DNA of 64,000 nucleotides from Maricaulis sp048270265 (GCF_048270265.1 NZ_JBLWTD010000003.1:101906-165905), one strand, 5' to 3'. Counted from the stretch's first letter, positions 1-8,966 are shown. The notes: generated by a model from the sequence alone, not told the origin. Made by a program: numbers and translations.

Positions 1-366
1 CTGGGCGCCCAGGATGAGCAGGCGGCGCGCTATGGCGAGCCGGTTGCGCTCTATCTCACGGCGCTGCGCTATCTGAACGGTGCCGGTGTGCCAATAGATA
101 CAGCCCGCGGCGTCGAACGGCTTGAACGGGCCGCGGCGGCGGGCATGGGGTCGGCGCAATTTATGCTGGGTTTGATGTATGCGAACGGGCGGGTGGTGCC
201 GCAAGACTATCTGATGGCCTATGCCTGGGTCAGCCATGCGGCGCTGCGCGGGGTCCCCGAGGCCGATGTTGTCCGTGATGCGCTGGCGGCGCAAATGAGT
301 GTCGCGCAGTTGCGGCGCGCACAACAGGCCGTATCGGACATCCTGCACGACCAGGAGGGCGATTGA
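1..366 (+). CDS. Sel1-repeat protein, 3' part
   Basis: The frame is open from the first base, so the gene starts left of the window and only the C-terminal 121 residues are seen. These hold Sel1-like units: alanine-rich helices with the pattern A-x-(Y/F)-x-L-G-x-x-Y-x-x-G, for example AQFMLGLMYANG followed by DYLMAYAWVSHAA. Sel1 repeats form TPR-like solenoids that bind proteins and are common in secreted or regulatory scaffolds. No catalytic motif is visible. The function of the whole protein cannot be judged from this tail. The family call is fairly safe; the role is unknown. Confidence 0.75.
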   Translation: MGAQDEQAARYGEPVALYLTALRYLNGAGVPIDTARGVERLERAAAAGMGSAQFMLGLMYANGRVVPQDYLMAYAWVSHAALRGVPEADVVRDALAAQMSVAQLRRAQQAVSDILHDQEGD

Positions 367-500
367 GGCCCATACGATCCGCGCGGCCCTTGCCCGGGAA
401 AGAAAATCGCGCCCGAGGGGTGTCGCAGTGCACCGGTTCGTGTATAAGTTCAGCAGCATGGGAGATGCGCTCACGCAGCGCTCAACAGGGGAATAGCTGA

Positions 501-962
501 ATGTTTACCAGAAGCCTCTTGGCTGCAGTCGCGCTTGCGACGGGTATGGTCATGGTTCCGGCCATGGCTCAGCGACCGGCAACACTGACGCAGGGTGAGC
601 TTCCACGCGACGTGACTCCGCAGTTTATCGGTTCGCGCCTGAGCTTCAACGCCGACTCTTCATTGAGCAATTTCACCCTGCGGGTCTCGGGCCCGCAAGG
701 CTATACGGGTGAAGTTACCTCGGCGCGCGTGGCCCCGACCTTCCGCCTGGCCGATTTCGGCTCGGTGCCTGACGGGCTTTACACTTATGAGCTGGCCGCA
801 GCGACGACGCAGCAGCTTGTCCGGGCAACTCCGGAGATTGACGGCGCCAATGGCCGTTCGGGCGGGGCCCGGCCTGGATTGGTGGGAACCACGACGACCG
901 GCACGTTTCGGGTGCTGAACGGGCAGATTTTGCAGCAGGATTCGGCGGCTACTGAGCGCTGA
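501..962 (+). CDS. small secreted protein of unknown function
   Basis: 153 residues starting at an ATG with an AGGGG-type ribosome site about nine bases upstream. The first 23 residues are a Sec signal peptide (basic start, hydrophobic core, ending AMAQ). The mature part is polar and short, with a stretch LSFNADSSLSNFTLRVSGP and a C-terminal run rich in Gly and Thr, which suggests a beta-sandwich. I do not recognise a family. It lies 25 bases upstream of another secreted protein on the same strand and is probably cotranscribed with it, so the two may be exported together or form one surface structure. That is inference from spacing alone. Confidence 0.6.
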   Translation: MFTRSLLAAVALATGMVMVPAMAQRPATLTQGELPRDVTPQFIGSRLSFNADSSLSNFTLRVSGPQGYTGEVTSARVAPTFRLADFGSVPDGLYTYELAAATTQQLVRATPEIDGANGRSGGARPGLVGTTTTGTFRVLNGQILQQDSAATER

Positions 963-987
963 TCTCACACATCAACTGGGGATGACG

Positions 988-2172
988 ATGTTGAAATTCT
1001 TGAACACGACGAGTACCGCCGCGATTGCGGCCGCCGCCCTGATGGGCATGGCTGGCCAGGCGTCAGCTGATATCCAGCATCTGGACGATGTCATCATCAC
1101 CTTTAGCCTCTGTGTCGGCACGGACTGTAACAATGGCGAGAATTTCGGCTTTGACACGCTCCGGCTGAAAGAGAACAACCTTCGTCTCCATTTCGATGAC
1201 ACGAGTGTCTCGTCATCATTCCCGAACAATGACTGGCGCCTGGTAGCCAATGATTCGGCCAATGGCGGCGCAAATTATTTTGCCATTGAAGATTCGACCG
1301 CAGGCCGCATCCCCTTCCGCGTTGTCGCCGGTGCTCCGGCCAGCTCGCTCTACGTAGCGAGTTCCGGCAATGTCGGGATCGGGACATCCACCCCCGTCGT
1401 CAACCTTCATACCGTCTCCGGCAATACGCCGACCCTGCGGCTGGAGCAGAACGGCACCTCCGGATTCACGGCGCAGACCTGGGACCTTGGCGGCAACGAA
1501 GCAAACTTCTTTCTTCGTGATTTGACTCACGGCAGCCGTATGCCGATCCGCGTGGAGCCCAACACGCCGTCGAACACCATGTATCTGGAATCCACCGGCC
1601 ATGTCGGTATGGGGACGACCGATCCCAACCAGGCTGTCTTGGATGTGCGCTCCACCGAAGGTTCGCTGGCCAGCTTCAGCGGTAACGGCACGAAATTCCT
1701 CCACCTCACCAGTAATGACGGTGGCGGCGTGCAAATTCGTCTCGAAGCCGACAGTCCGAACCGGCGGATCGTTGCCATGAATGCCGCGGGTGACTCCAGG
1801 CTCACCCAGATGATTTTCAACGATACCGATATTCGCTTCACCGGCCCCAATGACGTGTGGGCGACGATTGATGCGACCGGTCTGACGACCGTCGGGCCGA
1901 CCTGTAATCCTGGCCCTTGTGACCGCACGTATGATCCGGAGTATTTCCAGGTTGCCTCGATCGAGGACCACGCCGCATCGATGTGGGAAAACCGGTATCT
2001 GGACGCCGTCGGGCCGACCAGCCCGGATCAGCCTTTCAACGTGACCGAGAAGGTCGGCGGAATCCTGCACGAGCTTGAAGTCGCTCACATCTATATCGAG
2101 CAACTCAACACCCGTCTGGTTGCGCTCGAGCAGCAGGTCGCCGATTCCGGCTCGCCACGCGCGGCCGACTGA
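988..2172 (+). CDS. secreted protein with tail-fibre-like GIGTSTP repeats
   Basis: 394 residues from the ATG at 988; the ATG at 982 sits directly on the GGGG ribosome site, so the later start is preferred. Residues 1-28 are a signal peptide ending ASA. Two similar segments follow (about 95-136 and 168-215), each ending in a turn motif, SSGNVGIGTSTP and STGHVGMGTTDP. A third, weaker segment follows. This motif is typical of beta-structured adhesins and of phage tail-fibre proteins that carry a C-terminal S74 chaperone. The C-terminus is a short heptad-like helix (LEVAHIYIEQLNTRLVALEQ) resembling the end of those chaperones, but no Ser-Lys protease site is apparent. It is likely a trimeric cell-surface or exported protein. 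Cys pairs near residues 42 and 47 may be disulphide-bonded. Confidence 0.6.
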   Translation: MLKFLNTTSTAAIAAAALMGMAGQASADIQHLDDVIITFSLCVGTDCNNGENFGFDTLRLKENNLRLHFDDTSVSSSFPNNDWRLVANDSANGGANYFAIEDSTAGRIPFRVVAGAPASSLYVASSGNVGIGTSTPVVNLHTVSGNTPTLRLEQNGTSGFTAQTWDLGGNEANFFLRDLTHGSRMPIRVEPNTPSNTMYLESTGHVGMGTTDPNQAVLDVRSTEGSLASFSGNGTKFLHLTSNDGGGVQIRLEADSPNRRIVAMNAAGDSRLTQMIFNDTDIRFTGPNDVWATIDATGLTTVGPTCNPGPCDRTYDPEYFQVASIEDHAASMWENRYLDAVGPTSPDQPFNVTEKVGGILHELEVAHIYIEQLNTRLVALEQQVADSGSPRAAD

Positions 2173-2201
2173 CCTCATCGTCCTTGAGTGTCGAAGTACA
2201 A

Positions 2202-2240
2202 CACCCCGCCCGGCGTCTGCCGGTGCGGGGTGATTTCGTT
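2202..2240 (+). terminator. hairpin terminator after the secreted pair
   Basis: CACCCCGC (2202-2209) pairs with GCGGGGTG (2225-2232), and inside it CCGGC (2210-2214) pairs with GCCGG (2219-2223), leaving a short loop. It begins 29 bases after the stop codon. The following ATTTCGTT is only moderately T-rich, so termination efficiency is uncertain. Confidence 0.6.
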
Positions 2241-2359
2241 ATGCGGCCGGTCCGGCCATCGCCTTGCGGCAGGTGATTGCTGCGGCTGGCGGTTTCCCGT
2301 GACCGGTTTCGGCCTGCTATGGTGACGCCAGATCCAAGCAACCCTGCCGGAGTGAATAG

Positions 2360-3190
2360 ATGTCCGAGCCGTTTTTAATCGTCCAGGACGGGCCAATCGC
2401 CCGCCTCACCTTCACGCGTCCGGAGCGGGCCAATGCGCTGGGGGCGGCTTTCTGGCAAACCTTTCCGGCGGCGATTGATGCCCTCGATCGTGCCGGCCAG
2501 ACCCGCGTTCTGCTGATCGAGGCGGAGGGGCGGCATTTCTGTTCCGGCATGGATACCGATGCCTTCACGGCGCTTGGCGGCAGCGATAGTCCGCATGACC
2601 GTTTTCGCTTTCGCGCCAACCTTCTGGTCCTGCAAGAGGCCCTGACCCGCCTGGAGCAGACAGATTTCGCTGTCGTGGTAGCCATCCAGGGGGCCTGCCT
2701 GGGCGGCGGTCTGGATCTGGCCCTGGCCTGCGATATCCGGGTCTGTTCCCGGAATGCCAGTTTCGGCATCGAGGAGAGCAATATCGGCATCGTGGCCGAT
2801 CTCGGCAGCCTGCAACGCGGCGTTCATGCCCTGCCCTATGGCGTGATGTGCGATATGGCGCTGACGGGGCGGCGCATGCCGGCCGAGGAGGCGGCGCGAT
2901 ATGGACTGGTTGCCTCCGTGGAGGCCAGTGATGAGGCGTGCCGGGCCCGGGCGCTCGAGATTGCCAAAACCATTGCGGCCAAATCTCCGCTGATGACGGC
3001 GGGGATCAAGCGCAGCCTCCAGAATGCGCGCGATGCGGCGATTGCCGACGGCCTGAAATTCATCGCCAACTGGAATGCCGGCATGTTCTCCCCTGCCGAG
3101 GTCGGCGAGGCGCTGGTTGCCCGGGCCGAGAAACGGACGGCCGAATTCGCTCCGCTGGTCCCGCCGGCAGCGTCCGGATCGACGGACTGA
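2360..3190 (+). CDS. crotonase-family protein, dienoyl-CoA isomerase-like
   Basis: 276 residues, normal length for the enoyl-CoA hydratase/isomerase fold. The oxyanion-hole segment GACLGGGLDLALACD (111-125) is intact. The catalytic region reads FGIEESNIGIVADLGSLQRG: an acid at 138-139 and Asp147, in the pattern of delta3,5-delta2,4-dienoyl-CoA isomerase (ECH1), not the Glu-Glu pair of simple hydratases. The predicted job is to move double bonds in the acyl-CoA intermediates of unsaturated fatty-acid beta-oxidation in the cytoplasm. The gene stands alone between a terminator and a convergent operon, ending 10 bases from the FGE stop. The substrate cannot be read from sequence; other crotonase reactions are possible. 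Confidence 0.8.
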   Translation: MSEPFLIVQDGPIARLTFTRPERANALGAAFWQTFPAAIDALDRAGQTRVLLIEAEGRHFCSGMDTDAFTALGGSDSPHDRFRFRANLLVLQEALTRLEQTDFAVVVAIQGACLGGGLDLALACDIRVCSRNASFGIEESNIGIVADLGSLQRGVHALPYGVMCDMALTGRRMPAEEAARYGLVASVEASDEACRARALEIAKTIAAKSPLMTAGIKRSLQNARDAAIADGLKFIANWNAGMFSPAEVGEALVARAEKRTAEFAPLVPPAASGSTD

Positions 3191-3200
3191 GCTGCGGCGA

Positions 3201-4157
3201 TCAGGGTTGCCCGGGGGCCGGATCGCGGCTGATGGTGCGAAAGCCGATATGTGAGGCGGAGAAGTCCCACTCCTGGGCCTGCCGGGCGGCAGGGCGGAAG
3301 CGGGCGCAGAAATTCGGCGCGCACAGATAGGAGCCGCCGCGGATGGTTCCGGTCGCCGGGTCGGCGCTGAACGGGCTAGAGGTCCATTCCCAGACATTGC
3401 CGGTCATGTCGACCAGGCCGAGATCATTGGGCTGGTAACACCCCACCGGCGCCAGACCGGCGAAGCCGTCATCGCCGGTGTCGATCGCCGGAAAGGGGCC
3501 CTGCCAGCTATTGGCGCGCCACTCTCCATCCGGACGGAACTCATCGCCCCATTCGAATTCATGGCCCGCCGCCCCCGCCCGCGCCGCGATCTCCCACTCG
3601 GCTTCACTCGGCAGTTCGCCGCCAGCCCAGTGCGCATAGGCGAGGGCGTCGGCATAGGCGATGTGAACGACCGGATAGCTGTCCAGCCCGTCGATCGAAC
3701 TGCCCGGCCCATAGGGCGCGCGCCAGGAGGCACCGGGAAGGAAGCTCCACCAATAGCCCTGGCCGGCGCTGACCCCGAACACGGCGGAGCCCGCCACCAG
3801 AGCGGCCGGGTCAATCCCGGGATAGGCGGCCGGGTCCGGGTCCCTTTCCGCGATGGTGACATAGCCGGTCTCCGCCACGAAGCGGGCGAACTGGGCGTTG
3901 GTGACCTCATGCCGGTCGATCCAGAAGCCAGCCGTTTCCACCTGTATCGGCCCGGTCTCTTCGCGATACTGGCGCGGTGCACCGATCTCGTACCGGCCGG
4001 CCGGAACATGGACGCGGTCATCGGCGGGGATGCTGTCACATTGGTGGGTCGGTGCCGCGGACGACACGGCCTCGCGGTGCGGTAGCAAGAAGGCCGTGGC
4101 TACACCGCCCGATGCCAGCAGCGCTGCGGCGGCGCCCAGTTTCCAGACCTGCATCAT
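3201..4157 (-). CDS. formylglycine-generating enzyme (sulfatase-modifying factor)
   Basis: 318 residues from an ATG preceded by GGGAGAG; a longer upstream frame lacks signal features and overlaps the neighbour. A hydrophobic N-terminal segment (about 6-24) suggests export or an anchor. The body is an FGE-sulfatase domain: DRHEVTNAQFARFV (81-94), LPSEAEWEIAARAG (182-195), MTGNVWEWTSS (251-261), and near the end GGSYLCAPNFCARFRPAAR. This contains Cys279 and Cys284, spaced as the copper-binding cysteine pair of true aerobic FGE. It should oxidise the Cys of C-x-P-x-R in sulfatases to formylglycine. Two such sulfatases are encoded within 8 kb, one in the same operon, so this is probably their dedicated maturase. 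Confidence is high because the cysteine pair separates FGE from related non-catalytic EgtB- or PvdO-like proteins. Confidence 0.9.
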   Translation of the reverse strand: MMQVWKLGAAAALLASGGVATAFLLPHREAVSSAAPTHQCDSIPADDRVHVPAGRYEIGAPRQYREETGPIQVETAGFWIDRHEVTNAQFARFVAETGYVTIAERDPDPAAYPGIDPAALVAGSAVFGVSAGQGYWWSFLPGASWRAPYGPGSSIDGLDSYPVVHIAYADALAYAHWAGGELPSEAEWEIAARAGAAGHEFEWGDEFRPDGEWRANSWQGPFPAIDTGDDGFAGLAPVGCYQPNDLGLVDMTGNVWEWTSSPFSADPATGTIRGGSYLCAPNFCARFRPAARQAQEWDFSASHIGFRTISRDPAPGQP

Positions 4158-4170
4158 CCGCTCTCCCGTC

Positions 4171-5265
4171 TCAACGCCAGCTCTGGAAAGAAACGCTGTC
4201 ATCGCCCGCCGGAAGGCTGACGACCATGCCATCCTCGGCGACGCGGATCGGCCCGGAAAAAGCGGTGCCGGCCTCGCCCAGGAAGGCGGCATTGAGGCTG
4301 CGGGTCGGCACGGCGGGCACGACATGATTGAGCACCAGCGCGCGGGCCTGCGCCATTTGCGCTGCCGCCGCCGCCTGTTCCGGTGTCGTATGGTAATCGC
4401 GGATATCGGTCATGATCGTGTCGAGCCGGTCATTGCCGCGCCGTTGCGCGCCCTCATTGATGATGTCCAGAAGGCGGGGTTGCAGGGCCTCCACGACGAG
4501 CAGGTCTGACGCTGCCGCGAGAGCCTGGAAGCCGGGCGAGTTGTCGGCCACCAGATCACCGCTCATGACTAGCGAGCGGCCCTGATAGTCGAAGCGATAG
4601 GCCACGGCGGGGCCTGCCGGATCGTGGTCGACGGCGACAGCCCAGATTGTGAGCCCGCCATTTTCCAGCAGTTTTACCGGCGCTGTCTGTTCAAAACCGG
4701 TTGTCTCGAAAGGTAGCGCGATCATGCCGAAGCCGGAGGGCGGGGCAATGGCCTCGCCGTGATGGCCGGTGCGGTAGGTCGCATCCCGGGCATAGGCCTG
4801 GTTGAAGCCGGCAATGATATCATCGACGCCCGCCGGACCCATGACCGGCAGGGGGTCTGTATGCCCGGTCCCGATCCAGCGCTGCAGGGCGAGATCGCCC
4901 AAGCCGCCGATATGGTCGGAGTGAAAATGCGTCAGCAGGACCGCCTCGATCTCGCCGGCCGGTATGCCCATGAGCAGCAGGTTTCCGACCGAACCGGCGC
5001 CGGAATCGACGACGAACAAGCGGTCGCCGGCGATAACGACGGCGCAGCTCGGCGCCCGGGACGGGTCGGGCAGGGGCGAACCGGTGCCGCAAAAGGCCAG
5101 GTGCAGGCCGTCGGGCAGGGTGCCGATCCGGTCGAGCGACATCTGGCGGTCCACACGCCGCTCATACAGCGCTGTTGCCAGACGGGTCTGGAAAATAGCG
5201 GCCAGGCCTGCGAGGACGAGGGCGAGGGCCAGGATGGCGAACAGGGCGCGCTTGAGCAGGGTCAT
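4171..5265 (-). CDS. membrane-anchored metallo-beta-lactamase-fold hydrolase
   Basis: 364 residues from an ATG that overlaps the upstream stop codon by four bases (ATGA), so translational coupling is likely. Residues 5-23 are a hydrophobic anchor. The zinc site HFHSDHIGGLGDL (H113, H115, D117, H118) is complete, and later motifs MSGDLVADN and VLNHVVPAVP supply the bridging Asp and final His regions. The LAFCGTGSPLPDP start of the domain is typical of the RNase Z/arylsulfatase-type MBL branch, which includes class III arylsulfatases and phosphodiesterases. In an operon with a sulfatase and FGE, an ester- or sulfate-cleaving role is plausible but not proven. It is separated from the FGE gene by 13 bases. 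Confidence 0.8.
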   Translation of the reverse strand: MTLLKRALFAILALALVLAGLAAIFQTRLATALYERRVDRQMSLDRIGTLPDGLHLAFCGTGSPLPDPSRAPSCAVVIAGDRLFVVDSGAGSVGNLLLMGIPAGEIEAVLLTHFHSDHIGGLGDLALQRWIGTGHTDPLPVMGPAGVDDIIAGFNQAYARDATYRTGHHGEAIAPPSGFGMIALPFETTGFEQTAPVKLLENGGLTIWAVAVDHDPAGPAVAYRFDYQGRSLVMSGDLVADNSPGFQALAAASDLLVVEALQPRLLDIINEGAQRRGNDRLDTIMTDIRDYHTTPEQAAAAAQMAQARALVLNHVVPAVPTRSLNAAFLGEAGTAFSGPIRVAEDGMVVSLPAGDDSVSFQSWR

Positions 5266-6587
5266 TGGCGCAGTTCCATCGCCCGCGGCACCGCCTGGCG
5301 AGAGAGTTCGTCCTCGATCTGCCAGAGACGGTCCTGCCCCCAGACGGCGACCTCGCCGGTGTGGAAGGAGGGCACGCCCCACAAATCCAGTCCGAGCAGG
5401 CGTTCGCGATTGGCTTCGGCAACCTCGCGCCAGCTTTCATCTTCGAGTGCTGCCTTGGCAGCGCCCCACTCCAGACCGGCACGCTCCACCAGCCGGCGCA
5501 GGCCGCGATCGGAGCCGGCATCGATGCCCTCGGCCCAGACGCCGCGCAGGAAGCTGAGCAGGAAGGCGCGACCCTCGGCCTCGCCCTGTTGCATCGCATG
5601 GTGCAGGACGGCAAGGCCACGCTCGGTCGGGCGTCCGAGCGGGTCACAGACATCGCCAAACGGCAGGCCCAGACGTTCAGCCTCGCGCTTCGCGTCGAGC
5701 ATGAAATACACGCCCTTGCGGCGCGGTACCGGCAGGCTTCGCATCACCATTGGCAACACGAAGCGGATCTCGGCCCGCGCATTCCAGCGATCGGCAAGTG
5801 CGAAGGCGCGCTCTATGGCCAGATAGGTGTAGGGGCTGCGCAGTGAGGGATAGATGTCCAGCACGGCGCCGTCGCAATCGCCGCTTGCCTGGCTTTCCAG
5901 CAGCGGCGGGGCAAGCGATGCCGGCGCCTCGCTGGTGCGGCTCGCGCCGAGTTCGGCCAGGCGGGTCTCGAGATAGTGCAGCCGGTCGGCGCCCCAATAC
6001 CATTCGCCGGCATAGTACAGGGTGCCGCTCTGGAAATGACCGAGCTGATCGCGCAGGGCCGTGCCGCGTTCCGTGGCTTGCACCGTGACTTTTTCGCCCG
6101 CCTCGCCAAAACCGGCGGCTGCGGCCGTCATGCCGGCTTCGTCCCGGCGCCATAATGCCTCGCCGGTTGCGGTGGCCGCCTGGATGGCATCGCCATTGCC
6201 CAGGGCTGACGCAATGATCCGGGCGGCGCGCGCTGCGAGTTCCGCGTCCGGTTCGTGGCCGGGATCAATGAAGGGCAGATCGTATTGGCCGGCGAGGGCG
6301 GCCGAGTCGCGGCGTGCGTGGCCGGGCAACCGGTCGGGGTCGGGATTGACGTCAGCCGCGGGCGGCGCGGCGAGATGCACTGTGAGTTCGATGTCGAAAC
6401 GGTCACACAATGCCGCGGCCAGAGGTGCCATCAAGGCGCAGACCGGGTCGGCCGGGCGATGGAAATAGTGGACGTGATGCGGCTCGCCGAGGCGTTGGCG
6501 CTTCGCTTCAGCGCGCTTGCGCCGGCGTTCGCGCCGATCCGTACTCGTCAGCGCGCGATAGACTTGTCGTCTCAGCCAGACCCGCAT
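5262..6587 (-). CDS. tandem DsbA/HCCA-isomerase-like thioredoxin-fold protein
   Basis: 441 residues from ATG 6587, which has AAGGGG a few bases upstream; a GTG two codons earlier is also in frame. The N-terminus is strongly basic (RRERRRKRAEAKRQ) with no signal peptide. Two DsbA-type halves are visible: the first begins VHYFHRPADPVCALMAPLA (about 40-58), the second DIYPSLRSPYTYLAIERAFA in mid-protein and ends with the cis-Pro loop LWGVPSFHTGEVAVWGQDRL. The second half is closest in look to 2-hydroxychromene-2-carboxylate isomerase, which is GSH-dependent. Neither half has a CxxC, so this is not a disulphide oxidase. With a GST in the same operon, a glutathione-dependent isomerisation or detoxification step is plausible. 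The double domain is unusual for single-domain HCCA isomerases. Confidence 0.7.
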   Translation of the reverse strand: MRVWLRRQVYRALTSTDRRERRRKRAEAKRQRLGEPHHVHYFHRPADPVCALMAPLAAALCDRFDIELTVHLAAPPAADVNPDPDRLPGHARRDSAALAGQYDLPFIDPGHEPDAELAARAARIIASALGNGDAIQAATATGEALWRRDEAGMTAAAAGFGEAGEKVTVQATERGTALRDQLGHFQSGTLYYAGEWYWGADRLHYLETRLAELGASRTSEAPASLAPPLLESQASGDCDGAVLDIYPSLRSPYTYLAIERAFALADRWNARAEIRFVLPMVMRSLPVPRRKGVYFMLDAKREAERLGLPFGDVCDPLGRPTERGLAVLHHAMQQGEAEGRAFLLSFLRGVWAEGIDAGSDRGLRRLVERAGLEWGAAKAALEDESWREVAEANRERLLGLDLWGVPSFHTGEVAVWGQDRLWQIEDELSRQAVPRAMELRQ

Positions 6588-6596
6588 CCCCACCCC

Positions 6597-8252
6597 TTAA
6601 TTCGCCCAATTGATGAATTCATCGTCTTCGGTTTTCACTTCCAGGATATTGCGGTCGATATAGACTGGCGGGGCCACCAGGCTTGGCCAGATGGGTTCAG
6701 TCTGCTCTGCGTCGAGCGCATTCAGGGCCGCTGTCAGAACAGCAAGGCGTTCCGGTTCGCGCTCTGCGAGATTGACCTGCTCGGTCGGGTCCTCGTTGAG
6801 ATTGAACAGCCAGCTCCGGGGCGGAAGTTCTGAAATCTGCAATTTCCAGCCGTCGCGCAGCAGGACGCGGTAGCGGTCCGAGCGCCAGAACAGGTCACGG
6901 CCCGCCGTTGACGCCGCATCGGCGCCGATCAAGGGCAGGAGGTCGACACCGTCCATCGTCCGGTCCTGCGGCAGGGGCGCGCCCGCCGCCGTGGCCGCGG
7001 TGGCGAAGATGTCGACATGGGTTGCCGGGGCATCGGCGATGGACCCTGCGGGAATCCGGGACGGCCAGCTCAGGAACATCGGCACACGAATGCCGCCCTC
7101 GAAGAAGGTGGCCTTCCAGCCGCGATAGGGGGCGTTGATTTCCGGGAAGCCGATATAGCTGGCGCCCCCATTATCGCTGGAGAAGAGGATCAGCGTATTG
7201 TCGGCCAGACCCTGTTCTTCCAGCGCCGCAGTGATCTCGCCGACGGCGCGATCCGCCGCCCGGATCATTGCGGCATAGACGCGAAGGCGATGATCCTCGA
7301 TCTGCGGCAAGGCATCATAATCAGAGCGCAGGGCCTGCAGCGGTGTGTGCGGCGCATTGAGCGCGAAATACATGAAGAAGGGCCGGTTGGCATTGGCTTC
7401 GATCGCCGCGACCGCGTTGTCGGCGAGATAATCGGTCATGTATTGATCGGGATGGAAGCGCGGGCCGCCATTGTGACGGACGGCAAAGTCGAGATTGGGC
7501 CAGATGAACTGGTCGATCGGATCGAAATCATGGATCGAATTGACGACCTCGGGATCGTCGACATCCATGAACAGGGCCGCGCCGGGCAGGAAGCCCAGCC
7601 ATTCGTCGAAACCCTGGTTTTGCGGCCGGAAGGCTTCCGCCGCGCCCAGATGCCACTTGCCGAAGAACATGGTGTGGTAGCCCTGGTCACGCAGGAGCTC
7701 GGCCATGGTGATCTCGCTTGATGGCAGGCCCTGCTCATCAAGAGGGATGGTCTGGCTTTCGCGATCGGCGTGGTAGACGGCCTCTTGCGGGCCGTAGTCG
7801 AACGAGCCGAGCAGCCGGTGGAAGGCGACCGGGGCGGGCGTGAATTCGAAGCCGAACCGGGTCGCGAAACGGCCGGTCATGATCGCTGCCCGCGAGGGCG
7901 CACACGTCGCATTGCCGGCATAGCCATTGGTGAAAATGGCGCCGCGCGCGGCGAGGGCGTCGATATTCGGCGTTTGCAGCAAGCCACCGGCGACGCCGCC
8001 GCCGAAGGTGGAAATATCGTTGATCCCCAGATCATCGACCAGGATGACAATGATGTTGGGCTGGCGCTCGGACGCCGCTGCAGCCGGTATCTGCGGACCC
8101 TGCTCCCACACCACCGGCTGGGTCTCCATGATCGGGTCACGAAGGCGGTTGATGATGCCGGGAATTGCGATCCGGTAGTGCAGGAAGGTTCCGTAGGCGG
8201 CGCCTAGCACACCGACGAAGACGAGAAGCGGGATCCAGAGACGTTTGGTCAT
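6597..8252 (-). CDS. membrane-anchored type I sulfatase
   Basis: 551 residues. Residues 5-24 form an N-terminal transmembrane anchor, so the catalytic domain should face the periplasm. The alkaline-phosphatase-fold sulfatase core starts at PNIIVILVDDLGINDIS (65-81, metal-binding Asp73-Asp74). The activation motif is C117-A-P-S-R121, followed by MTGRFATRFG, and later motifs FGKWHLG and FSSDNGGASY give the Lys/His and metal-binding Asp-Asn. The Cys-type motif needs formylglycine conversion, and the FGE gene lies downstream in the same operon. It starts four bases after the GST stop codon. The substrate (a sulfated glycan or small aryl sulfate) cannot be told from sequence; the closest type is arylsulfatase A/B-like. 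Confidence 0.9.
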   Translation of the reverse strand: MTKRLWIPLLVFVGVLGAAYGTFLHYRIAIPGIINRLRDPIMETQPVVWEQGPQIPAAAASERQPNIIVILVDDLGINDISTFGGGVAGGLLQTPNIDALAARGAIFTNGYAGNATCAPSRAAIMTGRFATRFGFEFTPAPVAFHRLLGSFDYGPQEAVYHADRESQTIPLDEQGLPSSEITMAELLRDQGYHTMFFGKWHLGAAEAFRPQNQGFDEWLGFLPGAALFMDVDDPEVVNSIHDFDPIDQFIWPNLDFAVRHNGGPRFHPDQYMTDYLADNAVAAIEANANRPFFMYFALNAPHTPLQALRSDYDALPQIEDHRLRVYAAMIRAADRAVGEITAALEEQGLADNTLILFSSDNGGASYIGFPEINAPYRGWKATFFEGGIRVPMFLSWPSRIPAGSIADAPATHVDIFATAATAAGAPLPQDRTMDGVDLLPLIGADAASTAGRDLFWRSDRYRVLLRDGWKLQISELPPRSWLFNLNEDPTEQVNLAEREPERLAVLTAALNALDAEQTEPIWPSLVAPPVYIDRNILEVKTEDDEFINWAN

Positions 8253-8255
8253 GGC

Positions 8256-8966
8256 CTAGCTCCGATCCTCGCCGGTATTGACGATCGAGCGCGCATTTTT
8301 CGCGAAGGTCTCGGCGGCGCTTTCGGCGCCCTTCGTCTTCGCGAGCATCTCCGCGAGGTCATAGGGGACGCGGATGCCGGCTGCCGCGGCGGGACGTTGC
8401 GCGATCTGGTCGATCCAGCGTTGCACATGGGTGAAGGGTGCCAGCTCGACGCCCGACCAGGCGGCGGTGCGCGCCCAGCACCAGTTGGCGATGTCGGCGA
8501 TCGAGTATTCACCGGCGAGATATTCATGCTTCTCCAGCTGGCCATCGAGTACGCCAAGCAGGCGGGCCGTCTCGCCCTGGTAGCGCTTGATCGCGATGTC
8601 GATCTTTTCCGGCATGTAGCGGTAGAAGACATTCGCCTGGCCCATCATCGGACCCAGGCCGCCCATCTGGAACATCAGCCACTGGATGACGCGCGAGCGC
8701 CCTTTCGGGTCAGCAGGCAGGAGTCTGCCGGTCTTTTCGGCGAGATAGATCATGATCGCGCCGCTTTCGAACACGGTGAAATCATCCGCGTCGCGATCAA
8801 GAATGACCGGAATACGGCCATTTGGGTTCATGGCGAGAAATTCGGGGGTCTTTTGCTCGCCCTGCATCAGGTCGATGGCGTGGACCGTGTAGGGCAGGCC
8901 CAGTTCTTCCAGCGCTACCGAGGCCTTCCAGCCATTCGGGGTGGCTGATGTGTAGAGGTCGATCAT
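8256..8966 (-). CDS. glutathione S-transferase, Ure2p/YfcG-like
   Basis: 236 residues with an N-terminal thioredoxin-like GSH domain (YTSATPNGWKASVALEELGL, then the cis-Pro segment NPNGRIPVILDRD and the gamma-glutamyl-binding FESGAIMIYLAEKTG) and an all-helical C-terminal domain. The TSATPNGWK segment and the FQMGGLGPMMGQANVFYR helix are characteristic of the YfcG/YghU (Nu-class) group, which shows disulphide-bond reductase and peroxidase activity. It is the first gene of a five-gene leftward operon with sulfatase and FGE. Its start faces a divergently transcribed membrane protein and TetR regulator. It probably conjugates or reduces a product connected with that operon. Confidence 0.85.
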   Translation of the reverse strand: MIDLYTSATPNGWKASVALEELGLPYTVHAIDLMQGEQKTPEFLAMNPNGRIPVILDRDADDFTVFESGAIMIYLAEKTGRLLPADPKGRSRVIQWLMFQMGGLGPMMGQANVFYRYMPEKIDIAIKRYQGETARLLGVLDGQLEKHEYLAGEYSIADIANWCWARTAAWSGVELAPFTHVQRWIDQIAQRPAAAAGIRVPYDLAEMLAKTKGAESAAETFAKNARSIVNTGEDRS

